From Planctomycetales bacterium (GTDB lineage Bacteria > Planctomycetota > Planctomycetia > Planctomycetales > Planctomycetaceae): 41,340 nucleotides of DNA. Shown piece by piece: positions 1 through 10,037 of the stretch (the stretch's first letter is position 1; each line of letters begins with the position of its first letter). The notes under the pieces were generated by a model. The model did no database searches. It was not told the DNA's origin and saw only the letters and a program-made list of their open reading frames with translations. Both the position numbers and the translations under genes were made by a program. The stretch lies in assembly GCA_026400835.1 (NCBI GenBank), contig JAPLOA010000038.1:1-41340 (forward strand). Direction: 5' to 3'.

Positions 1-1
1 A

Positions 2-445
2 GTCAAGACTGGCAAGACGTTCTACCGTCCGATGAACCGTGTCGTTCATGAACACATTCGGAACATCATGCCCCAGTCGCCAGAACCCAATGATCCGGTG
101 TTTCGCGGCGGAGGTTGTCGGCCCAATGCGACGTTTGTAACCCTCTGTCATCTCGCTGGCATTCGCCCGAAACTGGACATCGAAACGGGGCAGCAGGTGC
201 CATGGCACTTGAAGGATCTCCGCAAGACATGCGCGACCTACTATGACGAGCACATTCCTGAGTCTTCCATCGAAATACTTGGCCATGCTGTCGGCGGAAT
301 CACGTACCGTCATTACGCACACCGTGATCCACTCGCGTTTCGAGCCATCATGACCATCCCGCAGCCCTCAGCATTTCTCTCACTTGTCAAAGGCCACGAC
401 GGTGAATGCCCGTGTTGCAGACGAGCATTCGTGACAGCAGATTGA
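2..445 (+). CDS. Tyrosine recombinase/integrase, C-terminal part (5' end outside window)
   Basis: The reading frame is open from base 2 and ends at a TGA, so only the last ~147 residues are present. The visible part is the catalytic C-terminal half of a phage-type integrase: DLRKTCAT (box II arginine; K-D-L-R rather than the usual H-x-L-R), then EILGHA (the usual second histidine) and RHYAH, which supplies the nucleophilic tyrosine. After it comes a ~35-residue tail with a CPCC cluster. Such enzymes cut and rejoin DNA at attachment sites. It is not closely similar to the integrase at 18,308-19,606, so it probably belongs to another element whose body lies left of the window. Whether the gene is intact cannot be judged. 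Confidence 0.8.
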   Translation, partial: VKTGKTFYRPMNRVVHEHIRNIMPQSPEPNDPVFRGGGCRPNATFVTLCHLAGIRPKLDIETGQQVPWHLKDLRKTCATYYDEHIPESSIEILGHAVGGITYRHYAHRDPLAFRAIMTIPQPSAFLSLVKGHDGECPCCRRAFVTAD

Positions 446-712
446 AGTCGCTGGCGGTGACTTGCTCCCAACGGTCTCAACATCGCGAAATGAACGAGTA
501 TTTCATTACCTCGGGGTGTCGGACCGGAGACTGACTGCACGACGAAGCTTAAGCTAGTGCCATTCGACCGGAGCAGTGAAGCGAACACCGTTTCCCCACC
601 TCGGCCGTGACCAACGGAGCGGCGCAGAACTGATTCGAATGGACGCTTCGAATGAGGGGGCGAAGTCGGTCCCGGTTGTTTATGAGCCACGCGACGTAAA
701 CAGTTGCTACTG

Positions 713-1465
713 TTACCGACCTGCAACTTCCAAGACCGAGGAGTTTCGTTTCAGTGTTCGCAGGCAGGCCCAAACCAAAGTGCCGGTCAGGAGAAAGATG
801 CACCATGGCCCCGAAACGGTCATACGTCCAGAGTCAAACCAGTCCCCGAAGAATTCCAGCAGGAAGCCAACAACGACAATTTGCAGTAACGTGTTGTATT
901 CTCGACGCAGCACATTGCGAATTGAGAACTTCAGATTGGGAGGCGTGTAGTTTTTCGAGCGTGGGATGAAGGCCGGCGTTTTCTGAATCCACTCGGTGAA
1001 CTGTTCACCGAACTTCGATCGCAGGAACGCTTCTTCTGCCATCATGATCCGTTCGTAATACAGCCAGAACGTCAAGGTGTACATCAACGGAAACCACCAC
1101 GTCAGAGTAAAACAGCTGAGGCCAAGGCCGATCAGAAAGTTGGCGAGGTACAAGGGATGCCTGACCGTCGAGTAAATTCCGGTCGTGTTCAGCGACTCTG
1201 CAACCTGACCAGCCGTGTTCCGCCCCGATGTTCCGGCCGGAGTATGGCCAACCGTCATCGCGCGAATCAACATGCCCAGAAAGCTGATCCCCAGACTCAC
1301 GATTTCAATGCTGTCAGCAATCAGGCCGTCGTGTCTGGGTTGTGGAATTGGTAACATCGCAATAACGGCACACACGACAACTGTGACAGGGAGAAAGCTC
1401 CGCCAGCGAAAAAGCCAGTTACCTGTGTTCGTCAACTCACGTTGCAGACCCATGCTCAAATCCAT
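713..1465 (-). CDS. ICMT/PEMT-family membrane methyltransferase (possibly lipid A 1-O-methyltransferase-like)
   Basis: About 250 residues with several hydrophobic segments. The signature region reads TTGIYSTVRHPLYLANF, followed by an aromatic stretch, then YYERIMMAEEAFL and AFIPR. The R-H-P-L-Y motif and the E-E-x-x-L helix are typical of isoprenylcysteine carboxyl methyltransferase and phospholipid methyltransferase enzymes, which methylate lipid-linked substrates in the membrane using S-adenosylmethionine. The upstream SGRNTAG segment recalls bacterial lipid A Kdo2 1-O-methyltransferases, but I rely on memory for that sub-assignment. A TTG at 1483 and ATGs at 1465 and 1453 are possible starts. 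I chose 1465 as the first ATG. The gene is divergent from the metal-efflux operon, so the two may share a promoter region at 1466-1684. Confidence 0.75.
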   Translation of the reverse strand: MDLSMGLQRELTNTGNWLFRWRSFLPVTVVVCAVIAMLPIPQPRHDGLIADSIEIVSLGISFLGMLIRAMTVGHTPAGTSGRNTAGQVAESLNTTGIYSTVRHPLYLANFLIGLGLSCFTLTWWFPLMYTLTFWLYYERIMMAEEAFLRSKFGEQFTEWIQKTPAFIPRSKNYTPPNLKFSIRNVLRREYNTLLQIVVVGFLLEFFGDWFDSGRMTVSGPWCIFLLTGTLVWACLRTLKRNSSVLEVAGR

Positions 1466-1684
1466 CGTTCTCGTCGAAATCAAAGGAATATCCGGCCGAC
1501 AGTCGCAGTGCGGCAGGTCCGGGATGAAAGGGTCGAAACGATAGTGAAACCTGACGAACTGTTACAGATGTAGTAGATTAAATTGAGTTTATCTGGCTCA
1601 GCTCAACTCCTAAGCAGTTCGGCTGATCGGATAGACTGGGTTGGCGTTTCACACTGCTTGGCGAGCTATCTTGTTGGCGATTCA

Positions 1685-2368
1685 ATGTCACGGGTTCTTG
1701 TTGTCGAAGACCAACCCAACCTGCTGAGAAGTATTGTGTCGGCGACGACCGAGGCTGGGTTCGTCGTCGTCGGAGCTTCGACTCTGGCCGACGCCACTGA
1801 GCAATTCAAGATGACTCCGGATCTGGTCATCCTCGACATCATGTTGCCCGACGGCAGTGGACTCGAATGGCTGAAAGGTCGCCGAAGCGAGAACAACGAC
1901 GTACCTGTATTGCTTCTAACGGCACGCGACTCCATTGAGGACCGCGTCCGTGGTCTCGACTGCGGAGCGGACGACTATCTTGTCAAGCCGTTTTCGATCG
2001 ATGAGTTGCTCGCCAGAGTGCGAGCACTACTGCGCCGACGATTACCGGAACTCCGTAGTGACACACACGTGCTGCAGATACAGGACATTCAGGTCGACCT
2101 GATGTCGAGAACTGTACTTCGCGGCGGTCGCTCGATAGAACTTCAGCCACGGCAATTTGAACTGCTTGTCTTTCTGATGCAGAATCGAAATCAGATCGTG
2201 ACTCGAGAGATGATCGCTGCCAGCGTGTGGAAACAGCCGGATGCCACATGGACCAATGTGATTGAGGTTCATATCAATCATCTTCGAAAGAAGATGGAAT
2301 TACCGGGCTGCGCTCCGATTCTGCAAACTGTTCGTGGCAAGGGATACCGGTTAGGAGACGCACTGTGA
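1685..2368 (+). CDS. OmpR/PhoB-family response regulator of a metal-efflux operon
   Basis: 227 residues. The receiver domain (about 1-115) opens with VLVVEDQ, has the phospho-acceptor Asp51 in LVILDIMLPDG, and the conserved lysine in VKPF. A winged-helix DNA-binding domain (about 130-225) ends with VIEVHINHLRKK and TVRGKGYRLG, the classic OmpR/PhoB C-terminus. The frame stays open upstream to 1583, but homologous proteins begin at the M-S-R-V-L-V-V-E-D segment, so the ATG at 1685 is the likely start. It overlaps the kinase gene by 4 nt (GTGA), which implies translational coupling. Because the efflux genes follow directly, it probably activates this operon in response to metal, like CusR or CzcR; this is inferred from context. 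Confidence 0.93.
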   Translation: MSRVLVVEDQPNLLRSIVSATTEAGFVVVGASTLADATEQFKMTPDLVILDIMLPDGSGLEWLKGRRSENNDVPVLLLTARDSIEDRVRGLDCGADDYLVKPFSIDELLARVRALLRRRLPELRSDTHVLQIQDIQVDLMSRTVLRGGRSIELQPRQFELLVFLMQNRNQIVTREMIAASVWKQPDATWTNVIEVHINHLRKKMELPGCAPILQTVRGKGYRLGDAL

Positions 2369-3822
2369 AAAGGCTGTCCATCCGCTGGAGGCTGTCACTC
2401 TATTTTGCCGTCGCTGTCGCCGGAATTGTCATGGGATTTGGGATCGTTTTGATCCTCATCACGCGGCAACAACTGTTGGCACGAACGGATGCTGCATTGC
2501 GGGAAGAGTTGCGTGAAATCCTGTTGGAAGCGGAACTGCATATTTCCGTCATCGACTTTCAGAAGGCTGCTCAGACGCGTTTTTATCATCACGACATTTA
2601 TGACTTTGTTGTCGTGGATGAGAAAGATTCAATTGTCTTTGTCAGTGCAGGGCTGACCCGCGAACAGAGTGTTCAGCTTACTCAGAACGAGGATGCTGAG
2701 TCTGTTGTTTTTGCAACCAAACAACTCTCCGGAACCTCAACGATTCGCTCAGCTCGATCGACGCTGAATAGCCAATTTGGAAGTCTGCGAGTGTTCTCCG
2801 TCACTTCGCTGCAACCCTTGCTGGATGAACTGCAAACGCTCGAAATGGTGGCTATCGGCCTTGTCCCTGTTGCTCTGCTGATTGCTGTGGCGGTGGGGCA
2901 TCTGCTCGCTGGACGAGCATTGGCCCCCGTCACCGCGATTTGCGAAACCGCCAACGCGCTCACGATTGATAGCCTCCATCGTCGAATCGAAGTGCCTAAT
3001 CCTCACGATGAACTTGGGAGACTCGCCGAAACTCTCAACTCGCTCATTGCACGCCTGGACCGGGCTGTCGGTGAGATCAAACGGTTCACAGCAGACGCTT
3101 CGCATGAGTTACGAACGCCTCTCGCGGCCTTAAAACTTGAGGCAGAGCTGGCTCTTCGTTGTGATCGAACGCCGCAACAATATCGAGCGGCGCTGAGCGT
3201 GATTGCGGAGGAGACAAATCGGCTCTGCCGACTTGCGGATCAGCTGCTGAACCAAAGTCGCGAGGATGCGGGAATTGCTCAGCCAATGGAAGACCGCGTT
3301 CCTATTCATGCAGTCTTGTCCGATGTTGTTCAGCAGTTGCGGCCGAGGGCCTTTGAAAGAGCGATCTCAATAACCGCCGACGGATTGCAGCCGTGCGAAG
3401 TTGTTGGAAACGATATCCGGCTGCGACAAGTATTCCTCAATCTTCTGGAAAATGCCCTGAAGTTCACCCAAGCCCATGGCTCAGTCCGAGTCCAATGTGA
3501 GTGCCAAGAGGATGCCGTCATTTGCAGTGTGAAGGATACTGGAAGCGGAATCGCAGAAGAGCATCTGCCATTCATCTTTGGACGATTCTATCGAGCGGAC
3601 CTCGGCCGAAGCTGTGAGTCCGGTGGTGTCGGACTCGGCTTGTCGATCGCTCAGCGAATTGTGAAGGCTCATGGAGGAACCATTGACGTCTGCAGTGATG
3701 TTGGTTCCGGCACGACTGTCGTTGTCACACTACCTGGCAGAATGCTTCCGTCCTCAATCGAGATTACGGCCGACACCGTTGCCGTGTCAGCCGATGTTCA
3801 GTTTTCGGAGATGACCGCGTAA
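2365..3822 (+). CDS. Membrane sensor histidine kinase (HAMP-HisKA-HATPase), CusS/CzcS-like
   Basis: 485 residues, with GTG as start, overlapping the regulator by 4 nt. A first membrane helix lies at about 12-33, a periplasmic sensing region at 34-157, and a second helix at about 160-183. A HAMP segment follows, then the HisKA domain with the phospho-acceptor His247 in FTADASHELRTPLA. The ATP-binding domain shows the N box (LLENALKFT), G1 (DTGSGIA) and G2 (GVGLGLSI). The periplasmic part has scattered histidines (for example the H-H pair near 75) that might take part in metal sensing, but this is speculation. The layout matches heavy-metal sensor kinases of the CusS/CzcS group. Its stop codon overlaps the next start by one base (TAATG). 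Confidence 0.93.
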   Translation: MKRLSIRWRLSLYFAVAVAGIVMGFGIVLILITRQQLLARTDAALREELREILLEAELHISVIDFQKAAQTRFYHHDIYDFVVVDEKDSIVFVSAGLTREQSVQLTQNEDAESVVFATKQLSGTSTIRSARSTLNSQFGSLRVFSVTSLQPLLDELQTLEMVAIGLVPVALLIAVAVGHLLAGRALAPVTAICETANALTIDSLHRRIEVPNPHDELGRLAETLNSLIARLDRAVGEIKRFTADASHELRTPLAALKLEAELALRCDRTPQQYRAALSVIAEETNRLCRLADQLLNQSREDAGIAQPMEDRVPIHAVLSDVVQQLRPRAFERAISITADGLQPCEVVGNDIRLRQVFLNLLENALKFTQAHGSVRVQCECQEDAVICSVKDTGSGIAEEHLPFIFGRFYRADLGRSCESGGVGLGLSIAQRIVKAHGGTIDVCSDVGSGTTVVVTLPGRMLPSSIEITADTVAVSADVQFSEMTA

Positions 3823-5117
3823 TGCCACAATTTGGGATTGAGCCATGTTCTCTAAGTCGTTGGTTGGACGTAGTTGTCTGTTGCATATTCGTATGCCATT
3901 GCGTTGGATGTGTTAAGTCGTCTGACGAAAAAGCCAAAACATCGCCTGTTGCACCCGCAAAGACGACACACTCCGTCTCTGAGACCAGCCTCAACACGAT
4001 CGAGCTGACCGAAGATGCTGTGCGACGATTGGGCATTGAAACTCAGCCGATGGCAGAGCGCAGCATGCCGCGTTTTCGCACCTATGGAGCGGAGGTTGTA
4101 TTACCGGCGGGAGCCTCAGTCGTCGTGTCTGCTCCGCTCTCAGGGACATTGAAGCTTCAGCATGAACAGCCCATGCTCATTCCAGGCCAGCGGATCGAGA
4201 AAGATTCGCAGGTCCTGCAATTGATGCCAATGCTGTCGCCTGAACGCGATGTGTTGACACCGGCAGAGCGAATTCGCTTTGCGGAGGCAAAGAATACGAT
4301 CGCTCAATCACAGAACGATGCCGCTGCTCAGGTGCAGCAGTCCGAGGTGCAGGTTGAAGCAGCTCAGATTGCTCTGGATCGTGCAGAACGATTGTTGAAA
4401 GACAAATCCGGCACGATACGAACGGTTGATGAAGCCACCGCACAACTCAAACTGGCGGAAGCTGCTCTGGAGGCTGCGAAGGCTCGCAAATTGATTGTGG
4501 ATGGAATCAAACTGGATGCGGAAGCCGGAACGCTCCAGCCCATTCCGATCGTCGCTCCCATGTCCGGGATCCTGCGCAGTGTGCAGGTTCAGCCTGGTCA
4601 AATCATGGCGGCGGGCTCGGCAATGTTTGAGATCATGAACACCGCGACGCTTTGGGTCCGAGTTCCCGTTTATGTTGGCGACCTCGACAGCCTGGAACTT
4701 ACCGGAGATGCTCGGTTAGCGAGTCCCGGAGAACTCCAGACATCAGAACGTGTTAGCGTAAAGCCGATTATCGTTCCGCCAACAGCGCAGGCCCTGGCCT
4801 CAACTGTCGATGTGTACTACGAATTGCCCAACGAGAACACAAGGTATCAACCGGGACAGAGGCTCAGCGCTCAAATTCGAATGAAGGGCGAAGCGACAAC
4901 ACGATCCATTCCCTGGTCGGCCGTTTATCTCGATATCTATGGCAACCAGTGGGTTTATGAAAAGACGGACGATCGAACGTTTGTTCGGCAGCGTGTTGAG
5001 GTTGCCTATGTCGCGGACGGCTGGGCCGCGCTGAATCATGGACCAGGTGTCGGAGCATCGATTGTCACCGCGGCTGTAGCCGAGCTGGCAGGGACGGAAT
5101 TCGGATTCGCCAAGTAA
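3822..5117 (+). CDS. RND efflux periplasmic adaptor (membrane fusion protein), probable lipoprotein
   Basis: 431 residues. The N-terminus is hydrophobic and ends with V-G-C at Cys30, a reasonable lipobox, so the protein is probably anchored to a membrane by lipid. Two lipoyl-like half motifs (VSAPLSGTLK near 105 and IVAPMSGILRSVQVQPGQ near 245) flank a coiled-coil hairpin rich in A, E, Q and L (about 155-225). Beta-barrel and membrane-proximal regions follow. This is the CusB/HlyD-type adaptor that links an inner-membrane pump to an outer-membrane channel. No methionine-rich or histidine-rich N-terminal metal-binding stretch is obvious. The start codon overlaps the kinase stop by 1 nt, which ties the gene to the two-component system. 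Confidence 0.9.
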   Translation: MPQFGIEPCSLSRWLDVVVCCIFVCHCVGCVKSSDEKAKTSPVAPAKTTHSVSETSLNTIELTEDAVRRLGIETQPMAERSMPRFRTYGAEVVLPAGASVVVSAPLSGTLKLQHEQPMLIPGQRIEKDSQVLQLMPMLSPERDVLTPAERIRFAEAKNTIAQSQNDAAAQVQQSEVQVEAAQIALDRAERLLKDKSGTIRTVDEATAQLKLAEAALEAAKARKLIVDGIKLDAEAGTLQPIPIVAPMSGILRSVQVQPGQIMAAGSAMFEIMNTATLWVRVPVYVGDLDSLELTGDARLASPGELQTSERVSVKPIIVPPTAQALASTVDVYYELPNENTRYQPGQRLSAQIRMKGEATTRSIPWSAVYLDIYGNQWVYEKTDDRTFVRQRVEVAYVADGWAALNHGPGVGASIVTAAVAELAGTEFGFAK

Positions 5118-5165
5118 CGACCGGGCCGTTAGTAGTGTGGCAGATTTTCGCAGGGCGATTTCACC

Positions 5166-8100
5166 ATGAGTTGGCTGATTGAGTTAGCACTAAGAATGCG
5201 AATCGCCGTTTTGGCGTTGTCGGTCGTGCTCATTGTTGTGGGACTGCGGCTCGTCCCATCCATGCCGCTGGACGTGTTTCCGGAATTCGCTCCACCGTAC
5301 ATTGAGATTCAGACAGAAGCGTCTGGCTTGTCCGCCGAAGAAGTCGAGAATCTCGTCACGTTTCCTCTGGAAAATGCCCTGATCGGGACACCTGGCCTTG
5401 AGACCCTGCGGTCAAAATCCGTGATGGGATTGTCTTCGATCCGATTGCTGCTGCATCAGAATGCAGACGTCTATCGTGCACGCCAGTTAGTTCAGGAACG
5501 GCTCGCGTCAGAAGGACCGAGACTTCCTAACGTCGCGCGGCCCCCTGTGATTCTTCAGCCGTTGTCGTCATTAAGCCGCATGCTGAAAATAGGCATCTGG
5601 TCAGATAAGCTTGACCAGAGTGATCTCACGGAACTGGCCGTGTGGACCATTCGGCCTCGACTGATGGCCATTCCGGGGGTGGCCAACGTAGCTATCTGGG
5701 GACAGAAAGATAAGCAACTTCAGGTCATCGTTGATTCAGAACGATTGCTCGCCCATGACGTCACACTCGACCGTGTGCTGCAGAGTGCTCGCGATGCGGT
5801 GGCTCTGGATGCTGGAGGTTTTGTTGATACGCCCAATCAGCGACTTGCCGTGCGGCAACTTTCGTCTGTTAAAACACCGGAAGACATGGCACGAACCGTC
5901 GTCTCGTTTCGAGATGGGGCCGCGCTGCATCTGGGCGATGTTGCCGATGTGAAGATCGGAACTCCGCCTGCGATCGGCGATGCAATCATCAACGATCAGC
6001 TTGGGCTGCTGCTCATTGTCGAAAAACAACCTGCAGCAAATATGCTCGAAGTGACTCGCAAAGTGGAAGCCGCCCTGGAGGCGATGAGACCCGGCTTGAA
6101 GGATGTCGAAATCGATCCGACCATCTTTCGACCAGCGACGTTTATTGAACGTTCGATCGACAACCTGACGTCGTCACTTCTGACGGGATGCATTCTTGTG
6201 GTCGTCGTCATCTGGATGTTTCTCTTCGACTGGCGAACCGCGATCATCAGTCTGACCGCGATTCCTCTCTCTCTGATGGCCACCATTATTCTGCTCTACT
6301 GGATGGGGCTGACGATCAACACCATGATCATTGCTGGTCTGGTCATCGCTCTCGGAGAAGTCGTGGATGATGCTATTATTGATGTGGAAAACATCGTGCG
6401 GCGTCTGCGAATCAATCGTACGCTGGCAAAGCCGCGGTCATCCTTCCGAGTTGTGCTTGAGGCATCGCTCGAAGTCCGCAGTGCAGTGGTTTATGCCACA
6501 GTGATCATCATGCTGGTCTTTCTTCCGGTCTTTTTTCTGGAAGGACTTCCCGGAGCGTTCTTTCGTCCTCTGGCGATTGGATATGTCGTCGCTATTCTGA
6601 CGTCACTGTTTGTGGCGTTAATCGTGACTCCGGCGATGTGTCTGCTGATTCTTCCGGGACATCAGGTATCAGAGAAAGAGCCGCCGCTGAGCCGCTGGCT
6701 GCGAACTCCCTATCGAGCGATGCTGCCATGGTTTGCGATTCGTCCGAAGTCGGCGTTTACGTTTCTCGCAGTGTCGCTGGCGGGAACGATGTTTATTTTG
6801 AACGGGCTGGGGCAGGAGTTTCTCCCGAACTTTCAGGAGACGGATTTTCTGATGCACTTCGTCGAGAAGCCCGGCACATCGCTCGAAGCGATGAATCGAG
6901 TTACCATTCAGGCAAGCCGCGAACTTCGAGCCATCCCAGGTGTTCGAAATTTCGGTAGCCATATTGGGCGAGCCGAAGTTGCGGATGAAGTTGTCGGCCC
7001 GAACTTCACGGAACTCTGGATCAGCATTGACACCGACGTGGATTACAACGAAACGCTCGCAAAGATCCAGACGGCGGTTGATGGCTATCCCGGCCTTTAT
7101 CGCGACGTGCTGACCTATCTGCGAGAACGAGTCAAAGAAGTTCTCACTGGAGCCAGTTCCAGCGTGGTCGTGCGAATTTATGGTTCGGATCTGAATGTGC
7201 TGCGTGCCAAAGCCAAAGAAGCCGAAGCGGTGATGGCGAAGGTCGAAGGCATCAACAATCTGAAAGTAGAAGCCAATGTGCTGGTACCTCAACTGGAAGT
7301 CAAGCTGCGGCACGATGCGATGGAGCAATTTGGGCTGACACCGGGCCAGGTGCGTCGCGCGATCACGACGGTTCTTCGCGGGACAAAAGTCGGCGAAGTC
7401 TATGAAGGCCAAAAGAAGCAGGATGTCGTCGTCTGGGGCACTGAGGCAACTCGGACGGATCTGAATTCGCTGAGAGAAATTCGCATCGATACTCCAACGG
7501 GAGGCCAGGTTCCTCTGCGAGACGTTGCCAATGTCGCCATCGTACCTGCACCAAATGAAGTCAAACGTGAAGGCGGATCACGACGAATCGACGTCACCTG
7601 CGACGCCAAAGGACGCGATCTCGGTTCCGTGGCACGGGATGTGGAAGCTGCAGTGCGCGGTCTTTCGTTTGACCGCGGGTACCATCCGGAATTTCTGGGA
7701 GAATACGCGGCTCGCCAGGAATCCCAGAGGCGATTGTTTGCTCTGGGAGGCGTTTCATTGCTCGGTATCTTGTTGATCCTCTACATGGATTTTCAGTCGA
7801 TTAAGCTAACCGCCATGGTGGCTCTGACGATTCCGTTTGCATTGATTGGCGGAGTCATTGCCGCCTGGATTGCCGGCGGAACTCTGTCACTTGGATCGCT
7901 GATTGGCTTTGTCACGGTCCTCGGGATCGCAGCTCGAAACGGCATCATGCTCGTTAGTCACTACCGCCATCTGCAGCAGGTCGAAGGCGAACCATTCGGT
8001 CTCAGCCTGGTCGTTCGCGGTGCTGAGGAGCGCCTGATTCCGATTCTAATGACGGTGCTGACGACCGCCCTGGCTCTGCTTCCTTTGGTGATGGCGGGCA

Positions 8101-8270
8101 ACAAGCCGGGACATGAGATTGAGTATCCTCTGGCGATCGTGATTCTGGGAGGGATCGTCACGTCCACGATTCTGAACCTGTTTGTGCTGCCGCCTTTGTA
8201 CCTGCTCTGGGGACGCAACGCAGTTCCACCTTTGGAGGACAGTGAAACTATTCCGCCTGTAGCGACCTGA
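5166..8270 (+). CDS. Heavy-metal-type (HME) RND efflux pump, CusA/CzcA family
   Basis: 1034 residues, the normal length for an RND proton-driven exporter. It opens with a membrane helix followed by [19 protein letters not shown], typical of the CusA/CzcA branch. Two sets of transmembrane helices flank two large periplasmic loops. In TM4 (about residues 388-408) the acidic proton-relay motif reads [13 protein letters not shown], as in many heavy-metal RND pumps. The sequence cannot decide between Cu/Ag and Zn/Co/Cd as substrate. The pump sits in the inner membrane and works with the adaptor 48 nt upstream and the outer-membrane factor downstream. Confidence 0.93.
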   Translation: MSWLIELALRMRIAVLALSVVLIVVGLRLVPSMPLDVFPEFAPPYIEIQTEASGLSAEEVENLVTFPLENALIGTPGLETLRSKSVMGLSSIRLLLHQNADVYRARQLVQERLASEGPRLPNVARPPVILQPLSSLSRMLKIGIWSDKLDQSDLTELAVWTIRPRLMAIPGVANVAIWGQKDKQLQVIVDSERLLAHDVTLDRVLQSARDAVALDAGGFVDTPNQRLAVRQLSSVKTPEDMARTVVSFRDGAALHLGDVADVKIGTPPAIGDAIINDQLGLLLIVEKQPAANMLEVTRKVEAALEAMRPGLKDVEIDPTIFRPATFIERSIDNLTSSLLTGCILVVVVIWMFLFDWRTAIISLTAIPLSLMATIILLYWMGLTINTMIIAGLVIALGEVVDDAIIDVENIVRRLRINRTLAKPRSSFRVVLEASLEVRSAVVYATVIIMLVFLPVFFLEGLPGAFFRPLAIGYVVAILTSLFVALIVTPAMCLLILPGHQVSEKEPPLSRWLRTPYRAMLPWFAIRPKSAFTFLAVSLAGTMFILNGLGQEFLPNFQETDFLMHFVEKPGTSLEAMNRVTIQASRELRAIPGVRNFGSHIGRAEVADEVVGPNFTELWISIDTDVDYNETLAKIQTAVDGYPGLYRDVLTYLRERVKEVLTGASSSVVVRIYGSDLNVLRAKAKEAEAVMAKVEGINNLKVEANVLVPQLEVKLRHDAMEQFGLTPGQVRRAITTVLRGTKVGEVYEGQKKQDVVVWGTEATRTDLNSLREIRIDTPTGGQVPLRDVANVAIVPAPNEVKREGGSRRIDVTCDAKGRDLGSVARDVEAAVRGLSFDRGYHPEFLGEYAARQESQRRLFALGGVSLLGILLILYMDFQSIKLTAMVALTIPFALIGGVIAAWIAGGTLSLGSLIGFVTVLGIAARNGIMLVSHYRHLQQVEGEPFGLSLVVRGAEERLIPILMTVLTTALALLPLVMAGNKPGHEIEYPLAIVILGGIVTSTILNLFVLPPLYLLWGRNAVPPLEDSETIPPVAT

Positions 8271-8465
8271 CAGCACATCCGGACCAACCGATACAACTCT
8301 AACCATCGGAAGCCGAGCGGCAGTTCCTGTCGATCGACCTTCAGGAAGCAGTGATCGCGAGTTTAACTTTGGCTTATCTGGCTCAAGCACTTTGCCGTCA
8401 TGACACGTGGATGGACGAACTGAGACTTGGGGCTCCATCTCGTTCATCGGTCAAACGCGTGCACT

Positions 8466-10037
8466 ATGAAAATCTACCATTATCGACTGTATCATCTGTT
8501 GATTCTGGGGGTGATGCTCAACGCTGGATGCCGGTCTGCCAATCTGGGTTGGCGTAGCACTGGCAAATCTCCGATAGGCTATCTGCCCTCGGTGCCTCAA
8601 CAGGAAACGGCAATCGTTCCGGAATCCGAACAAAGTAAAAAGTTGGTGGCCGCTGATGTCGCCGGAGTTCCATTTTGCTCGGCATCACTGTCGAAAGTGC
8701 TGCCTGAGCCAAGTGGAGCAGCCAACAGTAGCGCAGCGATCTCTGATCAACCGCCCGTCGTCGGCATGTCTCTTTCCGACCTGAGCGCGACGGCGGTTTC
8801 GCAGAATCCGGATCTCGTGACGCTGCGTCAGTCCGAACGAGTGAGTATGGCCGCGAAGGGTGTTGCGGAGACGTATCCGTTCAATCCTTTCCTTCAGGTG
8901 CAGGCCACGCCATTTCAGGATGCGGGGAATGGCGGCCCAAACAACATGTACCATTATGTTCTGCTGATGCAGACCATCCAACTGGCTCACCAGCAGGATT
9001 TCCGCGAGCAGGGAGCAAGGTTTGCTCTCAACAGTACGCGATGGAGCATTCATCATGCGGAGCTACAGACACTCGCTCAGGCCCAGCGTCTTTACTTCAC
9101 AGCCCTATATCTTCGAGGGATCCGCACACTGGCGGAGACCAGCCACGAGAATAATCTGCAACTGCTGAGCATCCTCGAAAATCAACTGGATGCCGGAGCA
9201 GCGACAGCCGCCGATGTCGCGATTGTTCGCGTCGATACAGCTTCAACTCGCCAGCAGCAACAGCTTGCTTCGGCGAACTTCCGAAACGCACTGCGAGATC
9301 TCGCACGGCACGTTGGAATACAGCCCGGTACTCTTCCGGACATTGCCGGGGATCTCCATCAGTTTGAATGGCTGCTTCCCAACGTTTCGCCACAACAGGC
9401 ATCATCGGCGGTGAACGAGTTGAACGAAGACGAGTGGAATCATGCGGTCAATAATTCCACAAGCAACGTTGTGGGCTGGGCTATGTCGCGTCCGGATGTC
9501 ATGGCGGCGCGTTCAGACGTGGATGTCACTCGCGCAAATCTGGGGCTTGCTTCCGCAGCAAAAACACCTGACCTTCAAGTGGGGCCCTACTACCAGTCCA
9601 CAGCCGACAGCACGACCTTTCTCGGTTTCCGCGCACAAATGGATCTGCCAGTTGTCAATAATGGCGAGCCTCTGGAACGTCAACGTCTGGCGGAACATCA
9701 CCAGCGAATCACCGCATGGAATCAGGCCCAGCGACGAGCCGAACTGGAAGCCACAGCCGCAATGGATCGCTATGCGACAGCTCTTGCGGTCGTCAAATCC
9801 GACGACGTAGACGTAGCGGCCTCTGATCTACCGACAGAACTCAAAGGATTGGAAAAGGAATTCGCGGCCGGTGAAGTTGATGTTGTCCGAGTCGTCCAAG
9901 CCCGCACCAGCCTCATCCTCAACCGCCGCGCTCGACTCGACCTGCTCAACGAACTCAGTCAGGCCGCCGCGACACTCGTTGGAGCGACGGGGATTCCGAT
10001 TGAGAACATTGTACGACTCGATCAGCATGCAGAGTAG
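8466..10037 (+). CDS. TolC-like outer-membrane efflux lipoprotein
   Basis: About 523 residues. I chose the ATG at 8466 because it places a signal sequence ending in L-N-A-G-C at the N-terminus (Cys22), a strong lipobox. The frame is open 13 codons further upstream. The body is rich in Ala, Gln and Leu helices with two outer-membrane efflux (OEP) repeats, for example around SLSDLSATAVSQNPDLVTL and WAMSRPDVMAARSDVDV. The latter R-P-D-V-x-A-A motif marks the second repeat of this family. It should form the trimeric exit duct for the RND system. The gap of 195 nt after the pump gene is larger than the other gaps in the operon, so a secondary promoter is possible. Confidence 0.87.
   Translation: MKIYHYRLYHLLILGVMLNAGCRSANLGWRSTGKSPIGYLPSVPQQETAIVPESEQSKKLVAADVAGVPFCSASLSKVLPEPSGAANSSAAISDQPPVVGMSLSDLSATAVSQNPDLVTLRQSERVSMAAKGVAETYPFNPFLQVQATPFQDAGNGGPNNMYHYVLLMQTIQLAHQQDFREQGARFALNSTRWSIHHAELQTLAQAQRLYFTALYLRGIRTLAETSHENNLQLLSILENQLDAGAATAADVAIVRVDTASTRQQQQLASANFRNALRDLARHVGIQPGTLPDIAGDLHQFEWLLPNVSPQQASSAVNELNEDEWNHAVNNSTSNVVGWAMSRPDVMAARSDVDVTRANLGLASAAKTPDLQVGPYYQSTADSTTFLGFRAQMDLPVVNNGEPLERQRLAEHHQRITAWNQAQRRAELEATAAMDRYATALAVVKSDDVDVAASDLPTELKGLEKEFAAGEVDVVRVVQARTSLILNRRARLDLLNELSQAAATLVGATGIPIENIVRLDQHAE

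Noticed and set aside
6669-7412. 247-residue minus-strand frame
   Set aside because: Lies within the RND pump gene and has no recognisable content.
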